Assembly: GCF_026427595.1 (NCBI RefSeq)
Contig: NZ_CP101527.1
Coordinates: 2,451,501-2,515,500 of the forward strand
DNA from: Alkalimarinus sediminis
GTDB lineage: Bacteria; Pseudomonadota; Gammaproteobacteria; Pseudomonadales; Oleiphilaceae
Reading direction: 5' to 3'
Length of the DNA: 64,000 bases
The notes beneath the pieces are model-generated. The model searched no databases. It was not told the DNA's origin and saw only the letters and a list, made by a program, of their open reading frames with translations. Position numbers and translations under genes: made by a program. This document shows, piece by piece, positions 8,573 through 17,217 of this stretch. How positions within the stretch are numbered: position 1 is the stretch's first letter; each line of letters opens with the position of its first letter.

Positions 8573-8880
8573 CGTATCTATATCATGGGGTCAACCACCC
8601 GCAAAAAGACATCAAGCACGTCCCACCAACATTGTGACTCAGCCTAAATAATAAAGCTAAAAACGCCAACCATAACCCGATTAATTATTAAACTATTTGA
8701 CTTACAATCATCATCTACTCTAAAGTTACAAAACTTAAATGAACTATAATTCATCTAAATTAGTAAAACCATTTAGTTGCGAAAGAACCACAAGCCACAT
8801 AAAACAACCGACCTAACAAAAACAAGAGTAAGCTAGCCTTAAACGCAGGTAATTTTGCGAAGCGGCTAAAGGAGTATGAT
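8573..8880. other. intergenic region between tetR-type and MBL genes
   Basis: A 308-base A+T-rich gap. It holds the palindrome at 8735-8758 overlapping a TATAAT hexamer, and the ribosome-binding site AAAGGAG just before the MBL start. No gene or RNA is evident. Confidence 0.5.
8735..8758. promoter_or_regulatory. candidate TetR-family operator over a -10 element
   Basis: TTAAATGAA (8735-8743) and TTCATCTAA (8750-8758) are inverted arms matching at 8 of 9 positions around CTATAA. A perfect TATAAT occupies 8745-8750, so a bound repressor would cover the core promoter. No good -35 hexamer lies at standard distance. Confidence 0.5.
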
Positions 8881-10017
8881 ATGAATGCTAATACCCACAC
8901 GAATACACAACAAAAAGTCATAACGCCAACAAAACCTGCGACTGAACAAAACCTGGAAGCCCTTGGCATTAGGAAAATAAGACACTTTGACAAAACACGA
9001 ATCGATAGTCACCCGCAAAGCCGCTTGGATGCTGTCAGAAGTGCCGGGCACTCATTCAGAGATTACATGCTCAGTTTAGACTCCCAAGTAATCCACTATA
9101 GCAGCGTTAACCTGATAAGAGCCCCTTACCCAACAAAGTACGGCCTGTTAAATGCAGCCAAAGTCGCATCGCCTTACATGCACATCATGAACAGGCTGTT
9201 TATAATTCAGTACAAAACAACTGAAGGAATAAAAACGCTACTGTTTTCTCCGTCAGATATAGATGGCAATAGAGAAACTCCGTATTTTAAACGTGTTGCC
9301 GATAGCTGGGGGGTTCTGGCTGGCCCAATGGAAAGCTTTATGGCCCCAATTTACAATCGAGTAGAAGACGCTCTTGAGCAGGCAGGTATTAAGCCGGAAG
9401 ATATCGACTTTATCTCTTACGACCACTTACACACACAAGACATCAGAAAATGGCTCGGCAGTGATAACACTCCCGCTCTGTTTCCTAATGCAAAGTTATT
9501 GGTTATGAAACAAGAGTGGGACTCGACCCTCTCTTTGCTACCTCCACAACAAGAGTGGTACTGCCCTAACGGTATACAAGGTATTGATAAGAAAAAGCTC
9601 GTACTACTGGACTCAAGTGTGATGCTGGGCGACAGCGTTGCACTCGTTCAAACACCTGGGCATACCGAGGGTAACCACTCTCTTGTCGCCCATACCCCTG
9701 AAGGTCTATTTGTCACGAGTGAAAATGGTGTATCAGCTGATAGCTATAGCCCACTGCACTCTTCTATACCTGGCGTCAGAAAGTATGCAAAAGAAACCGG
9801 CATGGAGGTCATACTTAACGGAAACACACTTGAAGGTGGTCTTGATCAATACATGTCGATGGTGCTAGAAAAAACGATAGCAGGCCCCTCCACTAAAAAT
9901 CCTGATTTCTGCAACTTCGTCCCCTCCTCTGAGTTGACCGCCTACTGGGGTTTCCCCGGTCTTAAACCGACATTTACATTTGGCGAACTATCTTTTGGTC
10001 AAATAGAAAGTAAGTAG
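8881..10017 (+). CDS. metallo-beta-lactamase-fold hydrolase with variant metal motif
   Basis: A 378-residue cytoplasmic protein of the MBL superfamily. The metal motif reads HLHTQD at 182-187: the first two histidines of HxHxDH are present, but Q186 and D187 replace the usual Asp and His. H261 in TPGHTEGNH is the next expected ligand, and the following Asp region reads SENGVSAD. The variant site may bind one metal or use another geometry. The C-terminal region from about 300 (ending in GFPGLKPTFTFGELS) is not typical of lactonases. ATG at 8881 has AAAGGAG upstream. Preceded by a TetR gene and followed by a dehydrogenase, it may act in a small catabolic or detoxification pathway; substrate unknown. 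Confidence 0.78.
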   Translation: MNANTHTNTQQKVITPTKPATEQNLEALGIRKIRHFDKTRIDSHPQSRLDAVRSAGHSFRDYMLSLDSQVIHYSSVNLIRAPYPTKYGLLNAAKVASPYMHIMNRLFIIQYKTTEGIKTLLFSPSDIDGNRETPYFKRVADSWGVLAGPMESFMAPIYNRVEDALEQAGIKPEDIDFISYDHLHTQDIRKWLGSDNTPALFPNAKLLVMKQEWDSTLSLLPPQQEWYCPNGIQGIDKKKLVLLDSSVMLGDSVALVQTPGHTEGNHSLVAHTPEGLFVTSENGVSADSYSPLHSSIPGVRKYAKETGMEVILNGNTLEGGLDQYMSMVLEKTIAGPSTKNPDFCNFVPSSELTAYWGFPGLKPTFTFGELSFGQIESK

Positions 10018-10037
10018 AGCCCATAAATATAGCCATC

Positions 10038-10081
10038 GCTTCTTCAACTGCCCTTAATATTAAGCAGCGGATGCAAGAAGC
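10038..10081. repeat. nested inverted repeat after the MBL gene
   Basis: GCTTCTT (10038-10044) and AAGAAGC (10075-10081) flank a perfect 12-bp palindrome CTTAATATTAAG (10053-10064). The structure could slow or end transcription but has no T tract. Confidence 0.4.
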
Positions 10082-10119
10082 GTTAGCTATGTACCTAGAA
10101 TAAGACCCACGCAACGCTA

Positions 10120-10187
10120 GTAAGTACTAAATAAAAGTAAGTACTAAATAAAAGTAAGTACTTAATAAAAGTAAGTACTAAATAAAG
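10120..10187 (+). repeat. four 17-bp tandem repeats with AGTACT core
   Basis: The unit GTAAGTACTAAATAAAA occurs at 10120-10136 and 10137-10153, with one substitution at 10154-10170 and one at the end of 10171-10187. Each unit has the palindrome AGTACT. A looser 20-base repeat (ACTAGACAGAGCAGACAAAA and a variant) follows directly up to the dehydrogenase start at 10254. Confidence 0.8.
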
Positions 10188-10253
10188 TAGACAAGTACTA
10201 GACAGAGCAGACAAAAACTAAACAGAGCAGATAAGTAATGAGAGAGTAGTGTT

Positions 10254-11075
10254 ATGAACGATGAAGTTATTTGGCTAACAGGTTGTGCTAGTGGTGTTGG
10301 TCTCCACCTGACGGGCGCTTTTCTAAAGCGTGGTTATCGTGTTGTTGCATCGGATATTAATATCGGAGAGCTTGAGCGCTTAGCCAATCACCATAACTGG
10401 GATTCTCAAAGGGTACTCGTCTGTCACCTTGATATCACATCATTAGAGAGTTGGGAGTCGGCTTACCAACAGACCATCAGTCAATGGGGGCGTGTTGATC
10501 GACTACTTAACATTGCAGGCTACTTAAAGCCTGGATTTATTCACGAGACCAGCAAAGATGAAATTGACCGCCATATCGATATAAATGTAAAAGGTCTTAT
10601 TATTGGCAGCCAACTTTTAGCTAGACATATGGTTAAATCGGGTCATGGACACATCATTAATATTGCCTCACTCGCAGGAGTTGCGCCCATTCCTGGGATA
10701 TCCCTGTACAGTACATCAAAGTTTGCCGTTAGAGGGTTTTCACTTGCTTTAGCACAAGAACTAAAAGAGCATAACGTCAAAGTCACCGTGATCTGCCCAG
10801 ACGCCATTCAAACGCCTATGCTAGACCTACAAGAAGACTATGACGAGGCAGTTCTTACCTTTTCAGGCCCAGAACCTTTAACCGTCGATGATATTGAGCA
10901 ATCTGTGTTTAACGACGTTATTCCTAATGCGCCATTAGAAATTAGCCTACCTAAGAGCAGAGGCGTATTAGCAAAACTGGGTAACGCATTCCCTGCCACG
11001 ACCCTCCTAATTGGCGACATACTGGCCAAAAAAGGTAAAAAAGCACAACAGAAAAGAAAGGCTAAACAAAACTAA
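10254..11075 (+). CDS. short-chain dehydrogenase/reductase
   Basis: A classical SDR oxidoreductase of 273 residues. The Rossmann nucleotide motif is TGCASGVG at 9-16, an Asp (SDIN) after the second strand suggests NAD preference, LNIAG replaces NNAG, and the catalytic set is Ser in INIAS, Y152 and K156 in YSTSK. The C-terminus ends in a lysine-rich tail (KKGKKAQQKRK). It acts on an unknown alcohol or carbonyl substrate in the cytoplasm. It follows the MBL gene by 236 bases that contain the 17-bp repeat array, and a good terminator follows, so it may have its own promoter or end the transcript. Confidence 0.88.
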   Translation: MNDEVIWLTGCASGVGLHLTGAFLKRGYRVVASDINIGELERLANHHNWDSQRVLVCHLDITSLESWESAYQQTISQWGRVDRLLNIAGYLKPGFIHETSKDEIDRHIDINVKGLIIGSQLLARHMVKSGHGHIINIASLAGVAPIPGISLYSTSKFAVRGFSLALAQELKEHNVKVTVICPDAIQTPMLDLQEDYDEAVLTFSGPEPLTVDDIEQSVFNDVIPNAPLEISLPKSRGVLAKLGNAFPATTLLIGDILAKKGKKAQQKRKAKQN

Positions 11076-11101
11076 ACCGAAGAACAAAAAAGAACAATAT
11101 C

Positions 11102-11127
11102 AAAGCATGGCCCAATGCCATGCTTTT
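11102..11127 (+). terminator. intrinsic terminator of the dehydrogenase gene
   Basis: AAAGCATGGC (11102-11111) pairs with GCCATGCTTT (11117-11126) around a 5-base loop, and the 3' arm runs into TTTTC. Strong, correctly placed rho-independent terminator. Confidence 0.85.
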
Positions 11128-11220
11128 CATTTACGAAATTAACCAAACGAAACTTTATTACACGCCTGGCTCTGCTACTCTTTAGATAATTGATCAATCT
11201 TAATTGGACAAACCCGCTAG

Positions 11221-14004
11221 GTGAACACCATATACAAAATATTAGTAGTCGCATGTGCCTATGCTGTAGCAGGGGGGCTCGGTTCGTTATTTTCTATTCC
11301 TCCCGAGTTTGCGTCTTCCATTTGGCCCGCAGCAGGTGTTGGCTTAGCGGCTGCGTTAACCTATGGCCCACGCATCGCTTTTATTGGTGTTTACCTAGGT
11401 TCGATTATTATAAATGGGCTAATCGTTTATATTGATAGCGACTCTCTTGTAACCCATAGCTTAGTACTGCCCTCTATACTCTCTTTAGGCGTTTCATTAC
11501 AAGCGTTGGTCGGTTATTTCATTATAAGCAAACTCGTCACACTTCCTATCCGTTTTGTCAATCAAAAACAGACCCTTACGTTTTTAATTGTAGCAGGGCC
11601 GCTCTCATGCATGGTCTCAACAGTAATAGCGACCGCTGCATTTATTTTTACCGGCACTATCCCTTTATCTGAAATACCATTTACCGCATTCACTTGGTGG
11701 GTGGGTGACACCGTTGGAACACTTTTTTTTGCACCGCTGATCATTGTGGCACTGGCACCTAAAAAGGTGATCAATAAAGGTCGTCGACTACAGGTAGTTC
11801 TCCCCTCCCTAATTATGTTTTTAATCGTCTCATGGTTCTTCGCAGGCTCTCGTGAGTATCAACACCAACAAAAAAACAGAGCACTCATAGAAAGTTCTTA
11901 TAACCTTGTAGAATTGATTGAGAGACAGAGTGAATTAACCAAAAACAAACTGCTTGCCCTTACAGCAATCTACAGAGGGACCAAGTATGTCGGCCGCGAA
12001 GAATTTGCCACATTTGCGGCTATTTTGTTTGAGAATGATAATTCGATTCAAGCCTTAGAGTGGGTTCCCATCGTCTCGCATGCAGAGCGGGTAAATTATG
12101 AGTTTCTAGCTCAAAATGAAGGGTATAGTGATTTTGAATTTAAAGAGATGTCCGAAAACAGAGAGTTAGTGTCGGCAGATTCACGACCGTTATACTACCC
12201 CGTTTATTATGTCGAACCTTATGAAGGAAATGAAGTATCGTTAGGTTTTGACCTAGGTTCAAACAAAGAACGTAAAGCTGTTTTAGAACAAGCAAGAGAT
12301 AGCGGCAGACAAACAGCCTCTCAACCCATAAAACTGGTACAAAAAGAAAAAAAACACCCAGGCTTTCTCATCGTTTCACCCTTATATGAGCATTCCGGGT
12401 TTGGTATTCCTGATAACCTTAAAGACAGAAGGGATCGAATATCAGGTTTTGCGCTAGGCGTTTTCAACTCTGAAGAAATGGTCAAAAGCGCGCTGAATCT
12501 GGCTGAATCAAAGAATATAGAGCTTTTAATTGAAGATGTTACCGATTCCGAAAACCCAATCCACATTCTATCGACCGTTAGACACCTCAATGAAACAAGT
12601 AACACTCTACAGGTCGATGTAGCGGGCAGAACATGGCAGATCTCTATTTCGCCAAATGATCGATATAACCTACTCTCACGAGACTGGAACAGTTGGAGTA
12701 TTTTAATAGTAGGCATCATCTTAGCAATACTGCTACAAGCCTTTATATTACTCATAACCGGGTTTAACGAGTCTAAACAAGAAGAGATAGAACAGAAAAC
12801 CAAAGATCTCAAGAAAGCCCGAAAAGAAGCGGAGGATGCAAGTCAGGCAAAAAGTGACTTTTTGGCAAATATGAGCCATGAATTTCGAACCCCACTTAAC
12901 GCCATCATAGGGTTAAATGACCTAACCCTAAAAACAGAGCTGACAACCACTCAACAAAACTATCTTAATAAGGTAAAAAGCGCCTCCCGTACACTACTAC
13001 ACCTGATCAACGACACATTGGATTTCTCCAAAATAGAAGCAGGAAAAATGGAGTTAGAACACACTCCATTTGATTTAAATGAGCTACTGACCAAAATTGA
13101 AATGCTATTTCAGCACGCGGCTCATGAGAAGAACATTCAGTTTAATGTACAAAAACCAAGCAATGTTTTAACTCAGCTGATAGGCGACCCATTTAGACTT
13201 GAGCAAATTTTACTTAATCTTTGCAGTAATGCCCTCAAGTTTACAAACCAAGGGAGCGTAAACGTCTCTGTTTCGGCTACTCCCGTCAATAGCAGCAGCC
13301 TATCGCTACTATTTAGTATCTCAGATACTGGTATCGGCATTAGTCCAGAGCAACAGAAGAAGCTCTTTTCATCATTTAAACAGGCAGATACTTCCACTAC
13401 TCGAAAGTATGGTGGTACTGGCCTGGGACTAACTATTAGTAAGCGACTTATTGAGCTAATGGAAGGGTCTATTACATTACAAAGTGAAGAAGGGAAAGGT
13501 AGTACATTTGCCTTTGCTATTTCACTACCATCTTCAGAGCAACCGGTTTCTGAGCCCAATCAAAAACAACCGCCCCTCGCCGAAGAGGCAGGCTATATAG
13601 AATCATTACTCAACTCTGATAAACCTCTGCTGGGGCTGAAGTTACTAGTGGTCGAGGACAACTTAGTCAATCAGCTTATCGCTGAAGAGGTCTTAAATGG
13701 GTTTGGCGCCGAAACTGTATTGGCAGAGAATGGTAAAATAGCACTTGAAAAGCTCAAACGAGAAGGCCCCTTCGCGGCAGTACTCATGGATATTCAGATG
13801 CCAGTAATGGATGGTTATGAAACAACAGAACGCATCAGAGAAAACCCAGCATATAAAGATTTGCCTATTATCGCCATGACAGCGAATGCAATGAGTAGTG
13901 ATAGAGAGCAGTGCCTAAAAGCAGGCATGAACGACCACCTCCCCAAGCCTTTTGAGCCTGAAGAGGTCGCAAGAGCTATTGTTAAATGGATCAACGCTAA
14001 CTAA
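11221..14004 (+). CDS. MASE1-CHASE hybrid sensor histidine kinase
   Basis: A 927-residue inner-membrane hybrid kinase. Order: MASE1 multi-helix membrane sensor (about 1-205), periplasmic CHASE domain (about 220-475), a transmembrane helix near 490-515, a short coiled coil, HisKA with phospho-acceptor H553 in SHEFRTP, HATPase with NALKF, DTGIGIS and GGTGLGL boxes, and a C-terminal receiver with D857 in MDIQMPVMDG and a conserved Lys in LPKPF. Signal unknown; no separate response regulator is adjacent, so output must pass to an unlinked partner. The GTG at 11221 directly follows an in-frame TAG, so no earlier start exists; the ribosome-binding site is weak. Confidence 0.92.
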   Translation: MNTIYKILVVACAYAVAGGLGSLFSIPPEFASSIWPAAGVGLAAALTYGPRIAFIGVYLGSIIINGLIVYIDSDSLVTHSLVLPSILSLGVSLQALVGYFIISKLVTLPIRFVNQKQTLTFLIVAGPLSCMVSTVIATAAFIFTGTIPLSEIPFTAFTWWVGDTVGTLFFAPLIIVALAPKKVINKGRRLQVVLPSLIMFLIVSWFFAGSREYQHQQKNRALIESSYNLVELIERQSELTKNKLLALTAIYRGTKYVGREEFATFAAILFENDNSIQALEWVPIVSHAERVNYEFLAQNEGYSDFEFKEMSENRELVSADSRPLYYPVYYVEPYEGNEVSLGFDLGSNKERKAVLEQARDSGRQTASQPIKLVQKEKKHPGFLIVSPLYEHSGFGIPDNLKDRRDRISGFALGVFNSEEMVKSALNLAESKNIELLIEDVTDSENPIHILSTVRHLNETSNTLQVDVAGRTWQISISPNDRYNLLSRDWNSWSILIVGIILAILLQAFILLITGFNESKQEEIEQKTKDLKKARKEAEDASQAKSDFLANMSHEFRTPLNAIIGLNDLTLKTELTTTQQNYLNKVKSASRTLLHLINDTLDFSKIEAGKMELEHTPFDLNELLTKIEMLFQHAAHEKNIQFNVQKPSNVLTQLIGDPFRLEQILLNLCSNALKFTNQGSVNVSVSATPVNSSSLSLLFSISDTGIGISPEQQKKLFSSFKQADTSTTRKYGGTGLGLTISKRLIELMEGSITLQSEEGKGSTFAFAISLPSSEQPVSEPNQKQPPLAEEAGYIESLLNSDKPLLGLKLLVVEDNLVNQLIAEEVLNGFGAETVLAENGKIALEKLKREGPFAAVLMDIQMPVMDGYETTERIRENPAYKDLPIIAMTANAMSSDREQCLKAGMNDHLPKPFEPEEVARAIVKWINAN

Positions 14005-14024
14005 TCAGACAAACTAATGTAGCT

Positions 14025-14480
14025 CTATTTTGCATATCGTTCTGCTAGCCCTGCCAAGCCCTTTTTAACCGGCATTTCGATTGCCTTTTTCAGCAGATCA
14101 CCCAAAAACGGGACTGGCAACTTCGGTTCAAAAACTATCGTATAGCGCAGTCGTGTGCTTTCCCGCCCGTCTTCAGCGTTAATAGCAGAGAACTCCATTC
14201 GACCAATATGATTTTTAATCGGGCTTCCTTTGCTAACTCTATATTCCATTAGCTCATCCGGCTTAAATGTCACAACCGTTTCTTCAAATTCCGCCAGAGG
14301 TGCCGGGGATATTTTTCTAACAGACCCCAAGCCGTTTGGATTATCTCCAGGCGCATCAACAATGCGCGTTATTTTAGCTCTTAACAGTTTTCCAAACTTT
14401 ACATGGTCTGTAAGCTCGGCAAATATTGTACTTACTGGTGCTTTGAATTCTTGTGTGACATCAATATGTTGCTTTGCCAT
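14025..14480 (-). CDS. SRPBCC-family protein (START/polyketide-cyclase-like fold)
   Basis: A 151-residue protein with the helix-grip pattern of the SRPBCC superfamily: an N-terminal strand and helix (DVTQEFKAPVSTIFAELTDH), a run of alternating beta strands, and a long C-terminal amphipathic helix (LLKKAIEMPVKKGLAGLAER). These small cytoplasmic proteins bind hydrophobic ligands; the ligand is unknown. It converges with the hybrid kinase gene (20 bases between stops) and lies downstream of an esterase gene on the same strand, which would fit handling of a lipid-like compound, but this is only context. Confidence 0.75.
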   Translation of the reverse strand: MAKQHIDVTQEFKAPVSTIFAELTDHVKFGKLLRAKITRIVDAPGDNPNGLGSVRKISPAPLAEFEETVVTFKPDELMEYRVSKGSPIKNHIGRMEFSAINAEDGRESTRLRYTIVFEPKLPVPFLGDLLKKAIEMPVKKGLAGLAERYAK

Positions 14481-14619
14481 TTCTACCTTCCCATAGTGAT
14501 ATATCTTTATTTATTGTTTTTTGACGACTCTCATCTCTGGCTCTTCTAACCACCTTTCTGATGGTTTAACAGCAAGGTTAGACCTTCAACTGAGATCTAC
14601 GCCAGAGTATATGACAGAT

Positions 14620-15540
14620 CTACGCTTCAGCTGTATGTCGTTTTATAAACGCACCTATTTTTTTCATTGCTCGCTTTGACTCAGGCATGAAACCTGCGTG
14701 AGTATGCCAAATATGCCAGACACCACTGAACTCCTCTAGCGTAGCATCAACACCTGCGGCCAACGCCTTTTTGGTCAAACGTCTCGCATCACTTAACAAT
14801 ATCTCGTCGTCTGCAGCATGAGTGATGATTGGTGGAAGCCCTGAAAAATCACCATAGTGCGGTGAAGCCAGTGGGTTCGCCAAGCTATCAGGTCCTGCAT
14901 AGTGGTGTGCTAGCTGTCTAGTCCAAAGCGGATTCAACATAATGTCGGTAGTTGCATTGGTTTTAACACTTTCTCCACTCATGGTCAGGTCTGTCCAGGG
15001 GGACATTAAACATAGACAGGCAGGCAAATCGCTAGCACCATCTCGTAATCTCATCGCAGTGGATAACGCAAGCCCTCCACCGGCAGAGTCCCCTACTATC
15101 GCAATATTACGACTACTATAACCTTGAACACCTAACCAATGATATGCGGAAACTGCGTCGTCTAGACCTGCAGGGAAAGGATGCTCAGGAGCTAGTCGAT
15201 AGTCAATTAATAATACATTGGCGTTAGCAGCTTGCCCTACTCTCGCAGCAAATTCCTTATGAGACTGAATCGACCCAATATTAAATGCTCCACCATGCAG
15301 AAACAGAATCACTCGATGATTCTTTGCCTTTGTATCTATCCACAACGCAGGGATACCCCTAATTTTTAGTGCTCTCGTCTTTACGCCACGAGGTAGAGGA
15401 ATTAGGCCTACCAGCTTATCGAGCCTCTTTCGTTGTATATCAATAGGTGTTTCGGCATTCAGTATGGGCGCAATCAGGCTTTTAACCACCCAGCGGGTTG
15501 CGCGGCTTTGCGGACTAGGCATATTGTATTGTCTTCTCAA
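14620..15540 (-). CDS. alpha/beta hydrolase of the hormone-sensitive-lipase family
   Basis: A 306-residue esterase. The HSL-family oxyanion motif is HGGAF (82-86), the nucleophile elbow GDSAGG has Ser152, and the rest of the triad is likely Asp244/Asp245 in HAADDE and His276 in GVWHIWH. YRLAPEHPFPAGLDD is a family hallmark. There is no signal peptide, so it is probably cytoplasmic and cleaves short- to medium-chain carboxylic esters. The start may be the ATG at 15540 or the internal ATG six codons later. A SRPBCC gene follows on the same strand. Confidence 0.88.
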   Translation of the reverse strand: MRRQYNMPSPQSRATRWVVKSLIAPILNAETPIDIQRKRLDKLVGLIPLPRGVKTRALKIRGIPALWIDTKAKNHRVILFLHGGAFNIGSIQSHKEFAARVGQAANANVLLIDYRLAPEHPFPAGLDDAVSAYHWLGVQGYSSRNIAIVGDSAGGGLALSTAMRLRDGASDLPACLCLMSPWTDLTMSGESVKTNATTDIMLNPLWTRQLAHHYAGPDSLANPLASPHYGDFSGLPPIITHAADDEILLSDARRLTKKALAAGVDATLEEFSGVWHIWHTHAGFMPESKRAMKKIGAFIKRHTAEA

Positions 15541-15688
15541 CTATTAGTTAACTCGACTTTAAGGCGTTCTGAAAACTCCTATTTAGAGCAAACACTCTAC
15601 CTTTTGCAACAAAAGAGGGAAAGAGTAAAACGGTCAGATTGTTGATAATTTCGGCCACCCATTTCGCAATTAACCTCTGCCATAGCCA

Positions 15689-16504
15689 TTACTCAACCCA
15701 CTCAGATGGATCAACTGCGTAAAACGACTTCATCTCTTCAAACAACTCAGGGTGACGGCGGCGTAATTGAATAGGCCTCTCAAAAAACGTTTCTGTCACC
15801 ACGGCAAAAAACTCTGCGGGATTTGTCGCGCCATACTGATCAATCAAGCTACTATAACCGGACCTCGCCTGCTTCTGCAGCTGTTCAAACTCATCTGACA
15901 ACACTCGAGTCCAACTCTGGTAACTCGATTGCGCACCTAGTAACGGTGCTCCATTTGTTGACCCTGACTCTTGATCAAGCTGATGAGCAAACTCATGCAA
16001 TACGACGTTATGCCCATCACTAAAGTTTTTGGCACCTTTCATTACGTCGTCCCAAGAAAGAATAACCTTACCCTGGCTCCAAGACTCCCCTAACAAACCC
16101 GTATGCTTCTGGGACACAACGCCACTCTCATTCTGCTCCGTTCTTGCAGCCACAAACGACGATGGATAAACCAGTATATGATGAAGCTTATAGTAGTGAT
16201 TGGTAGGCCTGTTCAATAGTAACAAGCAAGCTTGCCCTGCAATTGTTACTCGTATTTCATCGTTTAAAACCAAGCCATCGCAACCATAAAACCTCTTATC
16301 TCGTAGAAAGTACTTAACATGACGATTTAATTGATTTTTTAAAGCAAGAGGCAACCTAGAATAGATGGGTATATTGCGACTCAACACACTTATCCACTCA
16401 GGAGGAAACGGCGTTCGTTCAAAAGACCAACGTCTAAATTTTATAATCGCTATAACTACAGCGACAACCACACCAACAAACCCTAGAAACTGACCTGGAG
16501 TCAA
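15689..16504 (-). CDS. mtfA: MtfA-family zinc peptidase
   Basis: A 271-residue homologue of MtfA (Mlc titration factor A), which in E. coli is an aminopeptidase and binds the glucose repressor Mlc. The zinc motif is HEFAH at 170-174 in NVVLHEFAHQLDQESG, with a downstream Glu-rich segment (AEFFAVVTETFFE) that supplies the third ligand in the family. Unlike E. coli MtfA, the first about 22 residues are strongly hydrophobic, so it may be membrane-anchored. The start is TTG at 16504 with AGAGGT eight bases upstream; no ATG lies near. Whether Mlc or a PTS system exists here cannot be judged. Confidence 0.88.
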   Translation of the reverse strand: MTPGQFLGFVGVVVAVVIAIIKFRRWSFERTPFPPEWISVLSRNIPIYSRLPLALKNQLNRHVKYFLRDKRFYGCDGLVLNDEIRVTIAGQACLLLLNRPTNHYYKLHHILVYPSSFVAARTEQNESGVVSQKHTGLLGESWSQGKVILSWDDVMKGAKNFSDGHNVVLHEFAHQLDQESGSTNGAPLLGAQSSYQSWTRVLSDEFEQLQKQARSGYSSLIDQYGATNPAEFFAVVTETFFERPIQLRRRHPELFEEMKSFYAVDPSEWVE

Positions 16505-16620
16505 AATAGAAACCTCTATATAGAAATAGGAACTAATTGATAAATATAGTTAAATTATTAACCCATAGCTATCGCAGATTATTTAATCGAAAATTCATTC
16601 TTCTCATCTCAAAAATCGTC

Positions 16621-16626
16621 TATAAT
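16621..16626 (+). promoter_or_regulatory. -10 promoter element
   Basis: A perfect TATAAT at 16621-16626, 17 bases after a weak TTCTTC (16598-16603), lies just upstream of the outer-membrane-like protein and polB. The -35 is poor, so the call rests mainly on the -10. Confidence 0.4.
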
Positions 16627-16663
16627 CGCCGTTTTTTTAGACATGCCATTGACGGCCGGAATC

Positions 16664-17188
16664 ATGACGCGCAATTCGATTACACAAAACCTCCTACCAC
16701 TTCTCAGCATCATAGTTTCAATCGCATTGCTTGTACCGAATGCGTCTGCAGATTGGCTAGAAGAAGGTGATCAGTTCTATTTTCAAACCAGCTTGTATAC
16801 CGTTCATTATGATCCTCAAGATGAGCATAACAACAAGCAAGAGCTTATCAATGTCGAATTCCAAAAAGCATCACAATGGCTAGGTGGTCTGGCACTATTC
16901 AAAAACTCCTTCGGACAGAGCTCACAATTTGCCTATTTAGGTTATAACTGGACTATCCCCTATACCAGAGAGTTTATGTATTTTAAGTTCGTTGGAGGTC
17001 TTATGCATGGCTATGACGGCCAGTACAAGGATAAAATCCCGTTAAATCAGGCGGGTATAGCCCCTGCTGTTTTGCCCTCTATCGGTGTAAAGTACAAACG
17101 GGTTCATTCTGAAATAGCGCTTTTTGGTGCTGCAGGCGCAATGTGGACAATAGGCTTTAACTTCCCGATTAGCGGCGAAAAAGAGTAA
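16664..17188 (+). CDS. exported beta-barrel-like protein of unknown function
   Basis: About 174 residues with a clear signal peptide (hydrophobic core then VPNASA before DWLEEG). The mature part is rich in aromatic residues and alternating strands and ends in a Phe-containing segment, the style of a small outer-membrane beta-barrel. The family, common in marine gammaproteobacteria, has often been labelled a glycerol-3-phosphate transporter in annotations; I see nothing that supports transport. Conserved-looking stretches are YTVHYDPQDEHNN and LMHGYDGQYKDKIPLN. ATG at 16643 is an alternative start. It precedes polB by a short gap and may share its transcript. Confidence 0.65.
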   Translation: MTRNSITQNLLPLLSIIVSIALLVPNASADWLEEGDQFYFQTSLYTVHYDPQDEHNNKQELINVEFQKASQWLGGLALFKNSFGQSSQFAYLGYNWTIPYTREFMYFKFVGGLMHGYDGQYKDKIPLNQAGIAPAVLPSIGVKYKRVHSEIALFGAAGAMWTIGFNFPISGEKE

Positions 17189-17205
17189 CCTGATACACTT
17201 TTTAC

Positions 17206-17210
17206 GGGGA
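17206..17210 (+). promoter_or_regulatory. ribosome-binding site that decides the polB start
   Basis: GGGGA at 17206-17210 stands seven bases before an ATC codon at 17218, exactly where DNA polymerase II homology begins. No ATG, GTG or TTG occurs in that frame between the upstream TGA (17191-17193) and TTG at 17293. Confidence 0.5.
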
Positions 17211-17217
17211 ACAGATC

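Noticed and set aside
10120-10187. Possible CRISPR-like array
   Set aside because: The 17-base units are directly adjacent with no unique spacers, and no cas gene is present.
12321-12812. 163-codon open frame on the minus strand
   Set aside because: It lies wholly inside the hybrid kinase gene, opposite strand, with no recognisable product or ribosome-binding site; a shadow frame.
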